Part shown: piece after piece, positions 24,023 through 32,604 of the stretch
Position numbering within the stretch: position 1 is the first letter of the stretch
How the letters are laid out: each line of letters opens with the position of its first letter
NCBI GenBank assembly: GCA_020849665.1
Contig: JADLFX010000070.1
Coordinates: forward strand, 38,521 to 102,520
Reading direction: 5' to 3'
Source of the DNA: Planctomycetota bacterium
GTDB lineage: Bacteria > Planctomycetota > UBA1135 > UBA2386
Length of the DNA stretch: 64,000 nucleotides
Made by a program: the position numbers and the translations under genes
The notes under the pieces: generated by a model
Database searches by the model: none
What the model saw: only the letters and a program-made list of their open reading frames with translations
Told to the model about the DNA's origin: nothing

Positions 24023-24283
24023 TCAAGGGGCGGAGGGCGGCGGTTCTTTCCGCGCTTCGCACTCCGTGTGCCCCGCCCCTGCCTCGCGCCGGCCGTAGCG
24101 ACGGACGAGTTCCTGGGCGACCTCCAGCATGCGCGGCTCCATGGCGCGGACGTACTCGCGAAACACCGCGGAGCGCGGATCGCGGAACAGGAGTTCACGC
24201 GCCGCGGCGGCGTCGCCCGGCGCCGCGAGGGCCTCCAGGAGCGCGTCCTGGAACGCCGCCAGGACCGGATCGTCAGTGGACAC
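24023..24283 (-). CDS. 86-aa partner-like protein of the DUF692 cluster (DUF2063-like?)
   Basis: A short helical protein with the core AAFQDALLEALAAPGD and DPRSAVFREYVRAM. This resembles the N-terminus of DUF2063 proteins (BufC/HvfC), whose usual pattern is an F-Q-x-x-L-L helix followed by a R-x-A-V-Y-R segment. It is much shorter than full DUF2063, so it could be a trimmed partner. The start is a GTG at 24283, 11 bases inside the DUF692 gene, a translational-coupling arrangement that ties the two. The last 25 residues are charged and Pro-rich. Its role in guiding the precursor to the enzyme is inference; the family link is weak. Confidence 0.6.
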   Translation of the reverse strand: MSTDDPVLAAFQDALLEALAAPGDAAAARELLFRDPRSAVFREYVRAMEPRMLEVAQELVRRYGRREAGAGHTECEARKEPPPSAP

Positions 24284-25139
24284 GGGCCTCCGCGATGCGG
24301 GCCGCGAGACCCCGGTACTCGGACGCGAACGCGAGCTGTGCGGCGCGGTCCGGAAGGCTGGCGCCGAGGCGCTCGAGGATGACGACCTCCAGGCGCGGAC
24401 AATGCGGCAGCGCGATTGCCAGAAGGTCGAGCACCGCGGAGGGCACCGTCCCGTCGTGGGTGTCGCGCCGCACGGGTCCGTGGCTGCCCTCGCGCCAGGA
24501 TCCCCCCGAGACGTGGATCTCGCGCACGCGGTGCAGGGGGTAGGAGGCCAGCAGCTCTTCCGGGTCCATGCCGAAGTTGGCGGCCTGGCAGTGGAGGTTG
24601 TGCAGGTCGAGGAGCAGGAAGCCGTCGACGGGGGCGAGCAGGTCGTCGAGGAAGGCCCCCTGACGGCGGGCCTCGTCGCGCGCGAAGGCGAAGGCCAGGT
24701 TCTCGATCCCCACCGGACAGCACGCCGCGTCGCGCAGGAGGCGCAGGCGCTCGCGCCCGAGGTCCAGCGCACACGCGTCCGTGGGCACCGGAAGGGGCGG
24801 GCCGTCGCGCCACCCGCCTGCGCGCAGGAAGCCGAAGTGCTCGGAGACGTGGCGCACGCGGCGTCGCGCGCAGGCGGAGCGCAGGCGCTCGAGCCAGCGC
24901 CGGGAGCGGGCATCGAGGCGGCCGCCGAAGGTGTTGAACGTGACCCCGTGGAGGTACAGGCGCTCCTGCGCGGCGAACGCGTCGAGCAGGCCGGTCAGTG
25001 CGGGGTCCTCGTCGTGGCCGTCCGGCAGCGTGTCGAAGCTCCACTCGAGGGCACCGACCTCGCCGGCGGCCAGGAGGGGCAGCACCGCCGCCGTGAATTC
25101 CGGCTCCGGCATCCAGGCGAGACCGACGCGGACGTCCAT
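24273..25139 (-). CDS. DUF692 multinuclear non-heme iron oxidase (MNIO), BufB-like
   Basis: A 288-aa TIM-barrel enzyme of the DUF692/MNIO family (MbnB, TglH, BufB), which uses two or three iron ions to modify Cys or Asp residues of ribosomal peptides. The metal-binding pattern is visible: HVSEH (97-101), GIENL with Glu146, LLDLHNLHC (177-184), EIHVSGG (His209), RDTHDG (Asp226, His228) and a late VILERLG Glu. The start ATG at 25139 lies five bases past the stop of the Cys-containing peptide gene, and the next gene starts within its end. A closely spaced peptide, enzyme and small partner is the hallmark of MNIO RiPP operons. Product chemistry cannot be told from sequence. Confidence 0.88.
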   Translation of the reverse strand: MDVRVGLAWMPEPEFTAAVLPLLAAGEVGALEWSFDTLPDGHDEDPALTGLLDAFAAQERLYLHGVTFNTFGGRLDARSRRWLERLRSACARRRVRHVSEHFGFLRAGGWRDGPPLPVPTDACALDLGRERLRLLRDAACCPVGIENLAFAFARDEARRQGAFLDDLLAPVDGFLLLDLHNLHCQAANFGMDPEELLASYPLHRVREIHVSGGSWREGSHGPVRRDTHDGTVPSAVLDLLAIALPHCPRLEVVILERLGASLPDRAAQLAFASEYRGLAARIAEARVH

Positions 25140-25143
25140 CGCC

Positions 25144-25488
25144 TCAGCCGCGCCCGCAGGGTGGACACGGGTCCTGGTCGATCGGTGTCGGCGCCGGAGG
25201 CGTGGGACGCGTGGCCGGCGCGGGGGACGGTCTCGTGGCCGGGTGCGGGCGCGTGGCGGGCGCGGGGCGCGCATCCTGCGGGTGGCCGGCGTCGCGCACG
25301 GCGAGGAGCACGGGCGCCGCCGAGCCGACCGGGCCGTGGTCCTGGTCGGGGCAGCACCCCGCGGGCGTCGCGGCGGGCGCGTTGGCCGTTGCGGGCGAGG
25401 CGGCGGCGTCGCACGCGCCGAGCGCGGTCACTGCCGTGGCGCAGAGGCTGCATGCGAGACGCGAGAGGACGGATCGGTCGATGTGCAT
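25144..25488 (-). CDS. Cys-containing exported peptide, probable MNIO substrate (bufferin-like)
   Basis: A 114-aa peptide ending four bases before the DUF692 start. Residues 1-25 form a signal with a lipobox-like LGAC at Cys26, so it may be a lipoprotein. The mature part has a CC pair at 45-46 (GCCPDQDHG) and a C-terminal DQDPCPPCGRG (Cys108 and Cys111). Between them lies a Pro-rich spacer with three ATRP units. The DQD triplet beside each Cys pair is notable. Bufferin precursors share the combination of signal peptide, conserved Cys residues and adjacent DUF692. The start is the ATG at 25488, with CCAGGTGA ending five bases upstream. The sequence is not a match to any known RiPP class I can name. 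Confidence 0.75.
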   Translation of the reverse strand: MHIDRSVLSRLACSLCATAVTALGACDAAASPATANAPAATPAGCCPDQDHGPVGSAAPVLLAVRDAGHPQDARPAPATRPHPATRPSPAPATRPTPPAPTPIDQDPCPPCGRG

Positions 25489-25618
25489 CCTGGTCACCTG
25501 GAATCGGCTGCCAGGGACCGGGACTCCAGCGGCGGGTTCCGGAGCCGTGCGCGCGCCGCATCGTCCGCCCCGAATCGGGACAGGCGCCGGAGCGGAGGGC
25601 GGCTCAACCGCCGGGCGC

Positions 25619-25659
25619 GTTACGCCCGCGTAGCACGACCGTCGAGATTGCTCAGAGTC
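25619..25659 (-). repeat. 41-base dispersed element, copy 1
   Basis: It starts inside the stop codon region of the gene at 25658 (TGA then CTCTGAGCAATCTCGACGGT) and ends with a GTTACGCCCGCGTAGC near-palindrome. The second copy, in opposite orientation at 63756-63796, matches at 38 of 41 bases by eye. Confidence 0.8.
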
Positions 25660-26716
25660 ACTGTCCGAACACGGTCCAGACGCCGTTGCTGACGGAGAGG
25701 GCGCCGTTGGCGCTGCCGGGATCGAGGACCAGCCACTGATGGAACATCTCGCCGCCGACGAAGCTGGTGACGGGCGGGATCGGGGTGGGGATGGTGAGCG
25801 CGCCGACGCCAGGGCCGATCGAGATGGTCGTGCCGGAGAGGATCACGAGGGGCTCGGCCAACAGGAAGCAGCCCGGGGCGTTCAGGACCAGCAGTTCGAA
25901 CGGCAGCGGGGTGCCGCCCCAGGTGGTACGGCTGCTGCCCAGGATCACGCTCGCGGCGAGGTTGGGCGGAACGCTGGTGAGGCGTTGGCCCCAGTTGGCG
26001 TTGGCGGGCACGGGGTAGCCACCCACCGTGCCGCCCACGGGTACGACGCCCCCCGTGCCGCCGCATCCCTGTCCGTAGCCGGCGCTGGTCCCCTCGCGAT
26101 AGACGAAGCGGGTCACGAGACCCCAGCCCGACTGGTACTGCTGCGCCGTGGTGGCCAGGGCGTTGTTGACCGTGTAGAGGCGGGTCGTCGAGTTGACCGA
26201 CGTGGAGGTGGACAGGAGGTCGAAGGGGTAGGCCTGGTTGCCGTTGCCGTTGCCGTGCACCCGCACCTCGAGGATCACGCCCGACTCGCCGTCCCAGACG
26301 AACTCGTTCACCAGGGTGAGCTGCACCGGAAACGAGCCCGGCGTAGCGGTCCCCAGCGTGATCGTGCGGCGCGGCACGACGATCACGACGTCCTTCTGCA
26401 GGTTGCTGTCGAAGGTCGCCGTGGGCTGCCCGACCGGCATGTGGGCCAGCCGGACCTCCAGGTCCACCGTCTTCCCCGCCTGTCCGCCCGGCGTCGTGGC
26501 CTGGAACCACAGGGCCTGCACGCGCACGGGGTGCTTCACCGTGCTCTTCAGATCGAGCCCCGAGTACCACTGCTGGTAGCGCAGGATCGGGCCGGCGAAC
26601 GGGTAGTTGTTCGCGGCGGGAAACGGCACCGAGAGAGGGAGGTCGACGTTCTTCACCTGGGCCGTGGCGCCGGCGGCGCCGACGGCGAGGGCCAGGACGG
26701 GGGCAAGGATCTTCAT
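25658..26716 (-). CDS. Exported protein of unknown function
   Basis: A 352-aa secreted protein; the ATG at 26716 opens a signal peptide (MKILAPVLALAVGAAGATAQ). The mature part is rich in Val, Thr, Gly and Asn. Segments such as RYQQWYSGLDL, TVDLEVRLAHMPVG and NEFVWDGESGVILEVRV suggest a beta-sandwich of the lectin-like/CBM type, and the tail FVGGEMFHQWLVLDPGSANG is like other exported tails in such genomes. No active site is seen. The stop codon lies in the 41-base dispersed element. Neighbours are the MNIO cluster downstream and a Kelch protein upstream, with no sign of an operon. Confidence 0.72.
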   Translation of the reverse strand: MKILAPVLALAVGAAGATAQVKNVDLPLSVPFPAANNYPFAGPILRYQQWYSGLDLKSTVKHPVRVQALWFQATTPGGQAGKTVDLEVRLAHMPVGQPTATFDSNLQKDVVIVVPRRTITLGTATPGSFPVQLTLVNEFVWDGESGVILEVRVHGNGNGNQAYPFDLLSTSTSVNSTTRLYTVNNALATTAQQYQSGWGLVTRFVYREGTSAGYGQGCGGTGGVVPVGGTVGGYPVPANANWGQRLTSVPPNLAASVILGSSRTTWGGTPLPFELLVLNAPGCFLLAEPLVILSGTTISIGPGVGALTIPTPIPPVTSFVGGEMFHQWLVLDPGSANGALSVSNGVWTVFGQ

Positions 26717-26840
26717 GGGCGTACGGGGGCTGTAGCGCGCCACCGGCCCAAGGTTACCGCGCCAAGGGGAGAAGGGCGGCGCGCGGGCCGATCCAGCCCG
26801 GAGCTGGGACGCGGCCCGCTACCCGGCGCGGCAGCGGCGC

Positions 26841-26883
26841 CGTGCCGTGGGCACGTGCCAAGGCCGGCGCCGGAACGCCGGCC
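26841..26883. terminator. Two consecutive hairpins 3' of the Kelch gene
   Basis: GGCCGGCG (26862-26869) pairs with CGCCGGCC (26876-26883) around six bases, and CGTGCC (26841-26846) pairs with GGCACG (26850-26855). They follow the leftward Kelch gene stop at 26893 directly. There is no T-run, but position and two perfect stems favour a terminator. Confidence 0.45.
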
Positions 26884-26892
26884 GCCCGCGGC

Positions 26893-28440
26893 TCAGGGGT
26901 AGAACCACTCGGTCGTGTTCACCACGGTGCTGCTCGGCCCGTTGCCACCGCCCATCAGATGGAAGTTCCCATTCGGCGTGGCGAACAACCCGAATCCGGC
27001 CCTGGAGCTGGTCATCGCCGGCCCCGCGCTCCAGGAATTCGTCGCGGCGTCGTAGACCTCCGTGGTGTTCAACGCCGTGGGGGCATCGATCGTGCCGTAC
27101 GCACCGCCCAGGAGCAGCCAGCGCCGGTTGGCGAGCGGTAGCGCCGCGTGCAGGCCGCGTGCCCTGGCCATGTTCCCCGCAGGCGTGCACGCGTTGGTGC
27201 TGGCGTCGTAGACCTCGGCCTGCGCCGTGGTCTGGTCCGCGGCCAGCAGCGAGCCGAGCCCTCCCGCGAAGAGGTAGCGGCCGCCGCCGAGTTCCGCGAC
27301 CGGGAATGCCGCACGCGCTTGGGCCATGAGCGGACCCGGTGCGATCGTGTTGGTGGCGGGGTCGTAGACGTCGATCTCGCGGAACAGCGAGGGGATCTTG
27401 ATGAGGATCTGGATCCAACCCACGCCCCCCACCAGGACGACCTTGCCGTTGGCCAGGGGGATCGCGGCATGTGCGGCGCGCGGCACCCGCATGTCGGGGC
27501 CGCGGGTCCACTGGTTGGTCGCGGGGTCGTAGATCTCCGTGCTCTTCAGGGTCGAGAGGATCGGATTCGGAGTCGGGTTGAGGTCCGAGAGTCCGCCCGT
27601 GACGAGCACCTTGCCGTTGGGCAGCAGCGTCGCGGTGTGCCCGGTCCGGGGATCGTTCATCGGCGCGACCGCGGTGAACGCGTCCGCCCCCGGATCGAAC
27701 ACCTCGCACGCCGTCTGCGGATCGTTGAGACGGTCCACTCCCCCGACCAGGAGCCAGCGGCCGTTGCCGAGCTGCGTGACCGTGTGCAGCGAGCGTTCGG
27801 TCGTCATGGTCGGGCCGGCCAGGAACCCGTCGGTGAGCGGGTCGTAGATCTCGGTGGTCTTCTGCGCCACCTGCGCCAGCAGGCCGCCGATGCCGCCTCC
27901 GACGATCATCCAGCGGAAGCGGTCGGCGCGCGGGATCACCGGGAAGAAGGCGCGCGGGGTGACGAACTGCGTGTTGCGGGTGCGGAACGCGTTGGCCGGC
28001 GCGAAGCGGATCACGCTGGGATTGCTCAGGGGGCCGAGCAGGTACTGCGTCCCGGGGAAGGTCACGGCCTGGAAGAAGAGCGGCGCGCCGATCAGCCCCG
28101 GGTCGTTCGGCAGCGGGAGGCTCGGCCGGATCGACCAGGCGCCGCCGGGGACGAAGATGCCGCTGAAGCTGATCCCCAGCGCCTCGGAGCCGATGTCGAG
28201 CGAGCGCGGATCGCGCGGATCCACCGGGAAGAGCGGCGTCGGGCCGGCGTTGCCGCTGAGGAAGAGCACGCCGGTCAGCCCGACCGGCCCCTCGTCCATG
28301 ACCAGTTCCAGGGTCCCGGGCAGCGACGCGCCGCGGGCGGCGAGGCGGGGCGACTGGGAGTGTGCGACCGCGGCCAGCGTGCCGAGGGCCGCGGCACAGA
28401 GGACACAGCGGAACGAACGCGACGAGGCGGATCTGGCCAT
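26893..28440 (-). CDS. Exported Kelch-repeat protein
   Basis: A 515-aa secreted protein with a signal peptide (residues 1-28). At least five Kelch blades follow in its second half, seen as recurrent TTEIYDPLTDGF, GRWLLVGGV, HTATLLPNGKVLVTGG, NGKVVLVGGVG and NRRWLLLGGA patterns, each ending in a double-Gly turn. The first 165 residues form a separate beta-rich domain with unclear relatives. A beta-propeller of this type usually mediates binding. The last residues complete the final blade. Divergent from the adenosyltransferase gene with 144 bases between. Confidence 0.9.
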   Translation of the reverse strand: MARSASSRSFRCVLCAAALGTLAAVAHSQSPRLAARGASLPGTLELVMDEGPVGLTGVLFLSGNAGPTPLFPVDPRDPRSLDIGSEALGISFSGIFVPGGAWSIRPSLPLPNDPGLIGAPLFFQAVTFPGTQYLLGPLSNPSVIRFAPANAFRTRNTQFVTPRAFFPVIPRADRFRWMIVGGGIGGLLAQVAQKTTEIYDPLTDGFLAGPTMTTERSLHTVTQLGNGRWLLVGGVDRLNDPQTACEVFDPGADAFTAVAPMNDPRTGHTATLLPNGKVLVTGGLSDLNPTPNPILSTLKSTEIYDPATNQWTRGPDMRVPRAAHAAIPLANGKVVLVGGVGWIQILIKIPSLFREIDVYDPATNTIAPGPLMAQARAAFPVAELGGGRYLFAGGLGSLLAADQTTAQAEVYDASTNACTPAGNMARARGLHAALPLANRRWLLLGGAYGTIDAPTALNTTEVYDAATNSWSAGPAMTSSRAGFGLFATPNGNFHLMGGGNGPSSTVVNTTEWFYP

Positions 28441-28584
28441 GGCGGGTTGCGGAGACGTGGGCCGGAGGAGCCGGCCGTGCCTGAGAGCGCGGAGAACGGT
28501 ACCCGCCGCGGCGGAAGCGTCGAGGGCCCCATGGCGGAGAGGCCGGCCGGGGTGGTCGCGACCGCGCTATCCTCCCGGCCGTCC

Positions 28585-29127
28585 ATGCCCATCTACACCA
28601 AGACCGGCGACGGCGGCGACACCGGACTCTTCGACAACCGCCGCGTGCGCAAGCACGACCCGCGCATCGAGTGCTACGGCACGGTGGACGAGCTGAACTC
28701 CTTCCTGGGACTCCTGCGCGCCGAGGCCCTGCCGCCCGACCTCGACCTCGCCCTGCGGGAGGTGCAGGAGACCCTGTTCGAGATCGGCGCCGACCTGGCC
28801 ACGCCCGGCGGCCGCAACTCGGCGCCGCGCGTGGAGCGGGGCATCGTGCAGCTCGAAGGATGGATCGACGCGGCGCAGGCGAAGCTGCCGGCGCTGAGCA
28901 CCTTCGTCCTGCCCGCCGGCCACCGCGAGTCCGCGCTCCTGCACGTGTGCCGCACCGTGTGCCGGCGCGCCGAACGCGGCTTCTGGCTGCTGCACGACCG
29001 CGAGGCGGTGCTGGACCGGATCGGCGTGTACCTCAACCGTCTCTCCGACCTGCTCTTCGTGTGGGCGCGGGCGGCCAACCACCGCCACGGCAAGGGCGAC
29101 GTGGCGTGGCGACCGGCGGGCGGGTGA
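28585..29127 (+). CDS. pduO: Cob(I)alamin adenosyltransferase, PduO type
   Basis: Transfers the adenosyl group of ATP to cob(I)alamin, giving coenzyme B12. It has 180 aa, a normal length for this five-helix trimeric family. The N-terminal ATP-binding block TKTGDGGDTGL is clear, followed by VDELNSFLGLLR and, later, a CRRAER segment and LNRLSDLLFVWAR, all diagnostic. The ATG at 28585 is the natural start; an open frame extending far upstream is a shadow. It stands alone, so it serves B12 salvage or assimilation generally. It ends 66 bases before the sigma-fusion gene. Confidence 0.95.
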   Translation: MPIYTKTGDGGDTGLFDNRRVRKHDPRIECYGTVDELNSFLGLLRAEALPPDLDLALREVQETLFEIGADLATPGGRNSAPRVERGIVQLEGWIDAAQAKLPALSTFVLPAGHRESALLHVCRTVCRRAERGFWLLHDREAVLDRIGVYLNRLSDLLFVWARAANHRHGKGDVAWRPAGG

Positions 29128-29193
29128 AGGTTCCGCGCGGACCGCGCGCGGATCCCGGTGACGCCCGGGACGGCTCCGTCCAGTAGCGGCGTG

Positions 29194-32169
29194 ATGCGCT
29201 CCCGAGAGGATCGGCTCTTCGCCCATTTCTGCCGCACCGGCGATCCTCGCGCCCTTGCCAAGGTCTTCGACCGCACCGCAGGCGAACTCTGGCACGTGGC
29301 GGCATACCTCTGCCGCGACCGGCACGAGGCCGAGGATCTGGTGCAGGCCACCTACCTCGCGGCGATCGAGGACCGGGCCGCGTACGTCCCCGGCCGCCCG
29401 GTGCTGCCCTGGCTGCTCGGCATCCTGGTGAACCGGGCGCGGGAGGCGCGGCGCCGGGCCGCGCGCGTGCCCGACGCGACACGCCTGGAACGGGCTCCCG
29501 AACCGGATCCGGCCGCGGCCGCGCACGCGGCGGAATTCGGGGCCGCCTTCGGAGCCGCCCTGGTCCGCCTGCCTGCTCCCTTTCGCGAGACCCTCGAGGC
29601 GCATCTCGTCCGCGGGCGCACGCCCCACGAGATCGCCGCGGCGCTGGGCGTGGCCGCGGGCACGGTGCGCATGCGCCTGCACCGCGGGCTCACGCGGCTG
29701 CGCCGCCTCCTGCCGCGCGGCTTCGCGCTGGGCGCCGTCGGGGTCGCCATGCCCGATGCGGCGTTCGCCGCCATCCGCGAGGTGGTGCTCACCGCCGTGC
29801 GGGCCGCTCCCGCGCCGCCGGTGGCCGCGGCATCGACCACGCTGGCCCTGCTCGGAGGACTCGCAGTGAAGAAGACGCTCCTGGTCGTCGCCCTGTTGGT
29901 GGCCGCACTCGCCCTGTGGGCCGCGCTGCCCCCGCTGCTCCCGCACCCCGAGCCTGCGCCGGTTGCACTCGAGGTCGCCCGACACGGGGATGCCCCGCGG
30001 CAGGCCGCCGGGGACACGGCCGGACCGGGCCCACGCGCCGAGGTGCCGGCGGCCGGACGCGCGCCGGCGCCGTCCGCGAGTGCCGGGTCAGGCGTGCTGC
30101 GGGTCGTGGTGCGCAACGCCGCGAGCCTGGAGGGCATGCAGGGGCTGCACCTGGAGGCGTGGGGTCGCACGCTTGCCTACGGCACGACCGACGCGCACGG
30201 CGGCGCGACGTTCCGCCTGGCCCCCGGGCGGGTCGAGGTGCGGGCGCCCTACCTCGACGCGTGGGTGCCGCTGCGCGGGGAGGTCGTGGCCGGCAGGGAG
30301 ACCCTGCTCGAGTGCGCGCTCGCCCCTCGCACGCTCGTGGACGTGACCGTCGTGGATGCGGACGCCACTCCGGTCGCGGGCGCGCTCGTGGTGGGTCGGG
30401 GGCACGGAACCGACGACCTGGAGCAGCGCGTGCTCGGCCGTACGGATCTCGAGGGCCGTTGGCGTGGCTCGTTCGTGGAACGCGGCGTCGCGCTGCGTGC
30501 GCTGGCCGAGGGCCGGGTCGCGTCGCCGCAGCGCGGAGTCGACGGACGCGGCTTGACCGCCGTGCAGGTGCGCCTCGAGGTCGGCGGACCCGCGGCCACC
30601 CTGACCGGCGAGGTGATCGACGCGGAAGGTCGCGGCGTGACCGGCGCGCGCGTCGCCGTGCAGCCTCGCTCGGAACGACCCTGGCGCGAGGTCCCGCTCT
30701 TCGTCGCGACCGACCGCGACGGGCGGTTCCGCGCGGAGCACCTGCCCGAGGGCGGGTGCCAGCTCGTGGCATGGACCGGAGCGGACTCCGGCCTCCCGCG
30801 CTTCGCCACCGCCCTCGCCGACGCGCGGCGGGACGCCGGGGGCCGCGTGACGCTGCGCTTCTCCGCCGGGGGCCGGATCGCAGGGACGCTGCGGGCCGCC
30901 GGCGGCACGCCGTACGCGGGCGCGCAGGTCGTCGCCGCCTGTCGGCCGATGGAGTTCTGGCCGGGGCTGGCCACGGTGCTGACGCGCAGCACACAGAGCG
31001 CGGCCGACGGCAGCTTCGCCCTCGACGGGCTCGCGCCCGGCTCCTACCGGATGCAGGCAAGGGCCGACGAGCGCGAGTGCGTCGCCACGCTCGAAGTGGC
31101 GGAGGGCCAGACGCTGCGCTGGGATCCGGACCTGGCAGACGGCCTGGACCTCGCCGTGCGGCTGGTCGACGGGCGCGGGCGGCCGCTGGAGGGCTGGACC
31201 ATCCGCTGCACCCTGCCGGGCGCCAACGCGCGTGAGGCGACGACGGGAACGGGGGGCGACGCCGGCGTTCGCGGCCTGCAGGCGGGCGCGTGGACCGTGT
31301 CGGCCTCCGCACCCGGGGCGCACTTTCCTTCGGTCGTGCGGCGGGAGGTCCGACCGGGTGCGGAGCAGCTGCTGCTGCTGGTCACGGACGAGGCCCTGCC
31401 TACCGCGGGCCTGCACGGGACCCTCACCCTGCACGCAGGCGTGACCGTCGCGGAGCTCACGGTCGAACTCCTGCACGAGCAGGTGTCCACGCCGCTCCGG
31501 GTCGACCCCGGCACGCTGGCCTTCGCGCTCCGCTCCCTGGTGCCCGGCCGCTACCTGCTGCTGATCCGGCACGGCACCGCGGTGCTCCGGACGGTCGGAC
31601 CGATCCATGTGGGACCGGAGCAGGATCTCGACCTTGGCGGGATCCACGTGCGACCGCCGGGTTCGCTCACCCTCGAGGTGCAGCGTTCCGACGGCAGCGC
31701 GCCCCACGACGTGTTCGCCCTGGCGGCGGCCGGCGGTGCGCGGCCCTGGCGCCGGATCCCGCAGGAGCCGTGCGCGGGAGGACTACGGCTGCCGGGACTG
31801 CCGCCGGCGGAGTTCGAGGTGCTGGTCTGGGGCAGCGACGTGCAGCCGCGCAGCGTGCCGGTGCGGACCCTCGGCGGCGATGCGCAGACGCTGCCCGTGA
31901 TCCTCGCCCCCGCCGTCCCCTGCGAGGTGCGGTTCCGTCCGGGCGAACCCGCGGCCCTGCGTGGGGTCCTGTCGATCCGCACGCATGGGGGCGCCGTGCT
32001 GGTGGAGGAGGAAGTGCGCCTCGCGGCAGGCGAGTCGTGCCGCCGCGGTCTGGCACCCGGCACCTACACCATCGAGTTCACCGCCGCAGACGGCCGCCGC
32101 GGAGCCGGCACCCTGGAGGTGGGCGAGCGCTCGGCCGCCCCGCTCGAGCTGACCCTGCGCCGGCCCTAG
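29194..32169 (+). CDS. ECF-type sigma factor fused to a membrane-anchored CarboxypepD_reg-like protein
   Basis: A 991-aa two-part protein. Residues 22-88 match sigma-70 region 2 (RDRHEAEDLVQATYLAAI) and about 125-172 region 4 with a helix-turn-helix (TPHEIAAALGVAAGTVRMRL). One membrane helix (about 227-247, KTLLVVALLVAALALWAAL) follows a short Ala-rich linker. The remaining 740 residues are beta-rich modules, many ending in the pattern of CarboxypepD_reg/SpaA-like repeats (for example GEVIDAEGRGVTGARVAVQ and DGSFALDGLAPGSYRMQA). The topology puts the sigma part inside and repeats outside, so it could signal across the membrane, or be released by cleavage. A GTG at 29191 is three bases upstream. 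Fusions of this kind occur in Planctomycetota; the ligand is unknown. Confidence 0.88.
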   Translation: MRSREDRLFAHFCRTGDPRALAKVFDRTAGELWHVAAYLCRDRHEAEDLVQATYLAAIEDRAAYVPGRPVLPWLLGILVNRAREARRRAARVPDATRLERAPEPDPAAAAHAAEFGAAFGAALVRLPAPFRETLEAHLVRGRTPHEIAAALGVAAGTVRMRLHRGLTRLRRLLPRGFALGAVGVAMPDAAFAAIREVVLTAVRAAPAPPVAAASTTLALLGGLAVKKTLLVVALLVAALALWAALPPLLPHPEPAPVALEVARHGDAPRQAAGDTAGPGPRAEVPAAGRAPAPSASAGSGVLRVVVRNAASLEGMQGLHLEAWGRTLAYGTTDAHGGATFRLAPGRVEVRAPYLDAWVPLRGEVVAGRETLLECALAPRTLVDVTVVDADATPVAGALVVGRGHGTDDLEQRVLGRTDLEGRWRGSFVERGVALRALAEGRVASPQRGVDGRGLTAVQVRLEVGGPAATLTGEVIDAEGRGVTGARVAVQPRSERPWREVPLFVATDRDGRFRAEHLPEGGCQLVAWTGADSGLPRFATALADARRDAGGRVTLRFSAGGRIAGTLRAAGGTPYAGAQVVAACRPMEFWPGLATVLTRSTQSAADGSFALDGLAPGSYRMQARADERECVATLEVAEGQTLRWDPDLADGLDLAVRLVDGRGRPLEGWTIRCTLPGANAREATTGTGGDAGVRGLQAGAWTVSASAPGAHFPSVVRREVRPGAEQLLLLVTDEALPTAGLHGTLTLHAGVTVAELTVELLHEQVSTPLRVDPGTLAFALRSLVPGRYLLLIRHGTAVLRTVGPIHVGPEQDLDLGGIHVRPPGSLTLEVQRSDGSAPHDVFALAAAGGARPWRRIPQEPCAGGLRLPGLPPAEFEVLVWGSDVQPRSVPVRTLGGDAQTLPVILAPAVPCEVRFRPGEPAALRGVLSIRTHGGAVLVEEEVRLAAGESCRRGLAPGTYTIEFTAADGRRGAGTLEVGERSAAPLELTLRRP

Positions 32170-32489
32170 ACCGGACCGGCGGCGGTGCGGCCCAGGCGGC
32201 AGGCGCGGCGCAGCCACATCATGGCGCGCTCCACTTCCCGCGGGCCGGTCACCGGGATCTCGACGAACTCGCGTGATTGCGGATCCTTGTCGTCCGGCTG
32301 GCGCTTGGCACCGAGGATCTTCAGGGCTTCGGTGACCTGCGGCGGAGCCAGCTTCACGACCACGCCCTTCTTGCCCAGGTAGGCGAAGACCTGGCCGCGG
32401 ACGAAGAAGCTGTCCTTGCCGTTCACCGTCTGCCGGGTGACGTCCTTCCACGCGCAGAGCCGTTCGACGATCGTGGCGAGGTGATCCAT
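32166..32489 (-). CDS. Small protein, MmcQ/YjbR- or TfoX-N-like (uncertain)
   Basis: A 107-aa cytoplasmic protein with the pattern of a mixed alpha/beta domain (NGKDSFFVRGQVFAYLGKK followed by VVVKLAPP). Similar small proteins of the YjbR or TfoX N-terminal type bind DNA or have unknown roles. The C-terminus is Arg-rich. Its stop overlaps the stop of the rightward sigma-fusion gene (four-base CTAG shared by both). It lies 115 bases past the start of the divergent... region of proline dehydrogenase, on the same strand downstream of it, and may be its operon mate. Family call is tentative. Confidence 0.55.
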   Translation of the reverse strand: MDHLATIVERLCAWKDVTRQTVNGKDSFFVRGQVFAYLGKKGVVVKLAPPQVTEALKILGAKRQPDDKDPQSREFVEIPVTGPREVERAMMWLRRACRLGRTAAGPV

Positions 32490-32604
32490 AGAAGGCGGGG
32501 GAGTGTAGCGATCGGCCCGGCGGAATGGTAGCCGTGGGTCTTCGCCGCAGGCCGCCGGCGGGGACGCGCGCCCCCGCGGGCGGCCACCCCGGGCCCACGG
32601 GCGC

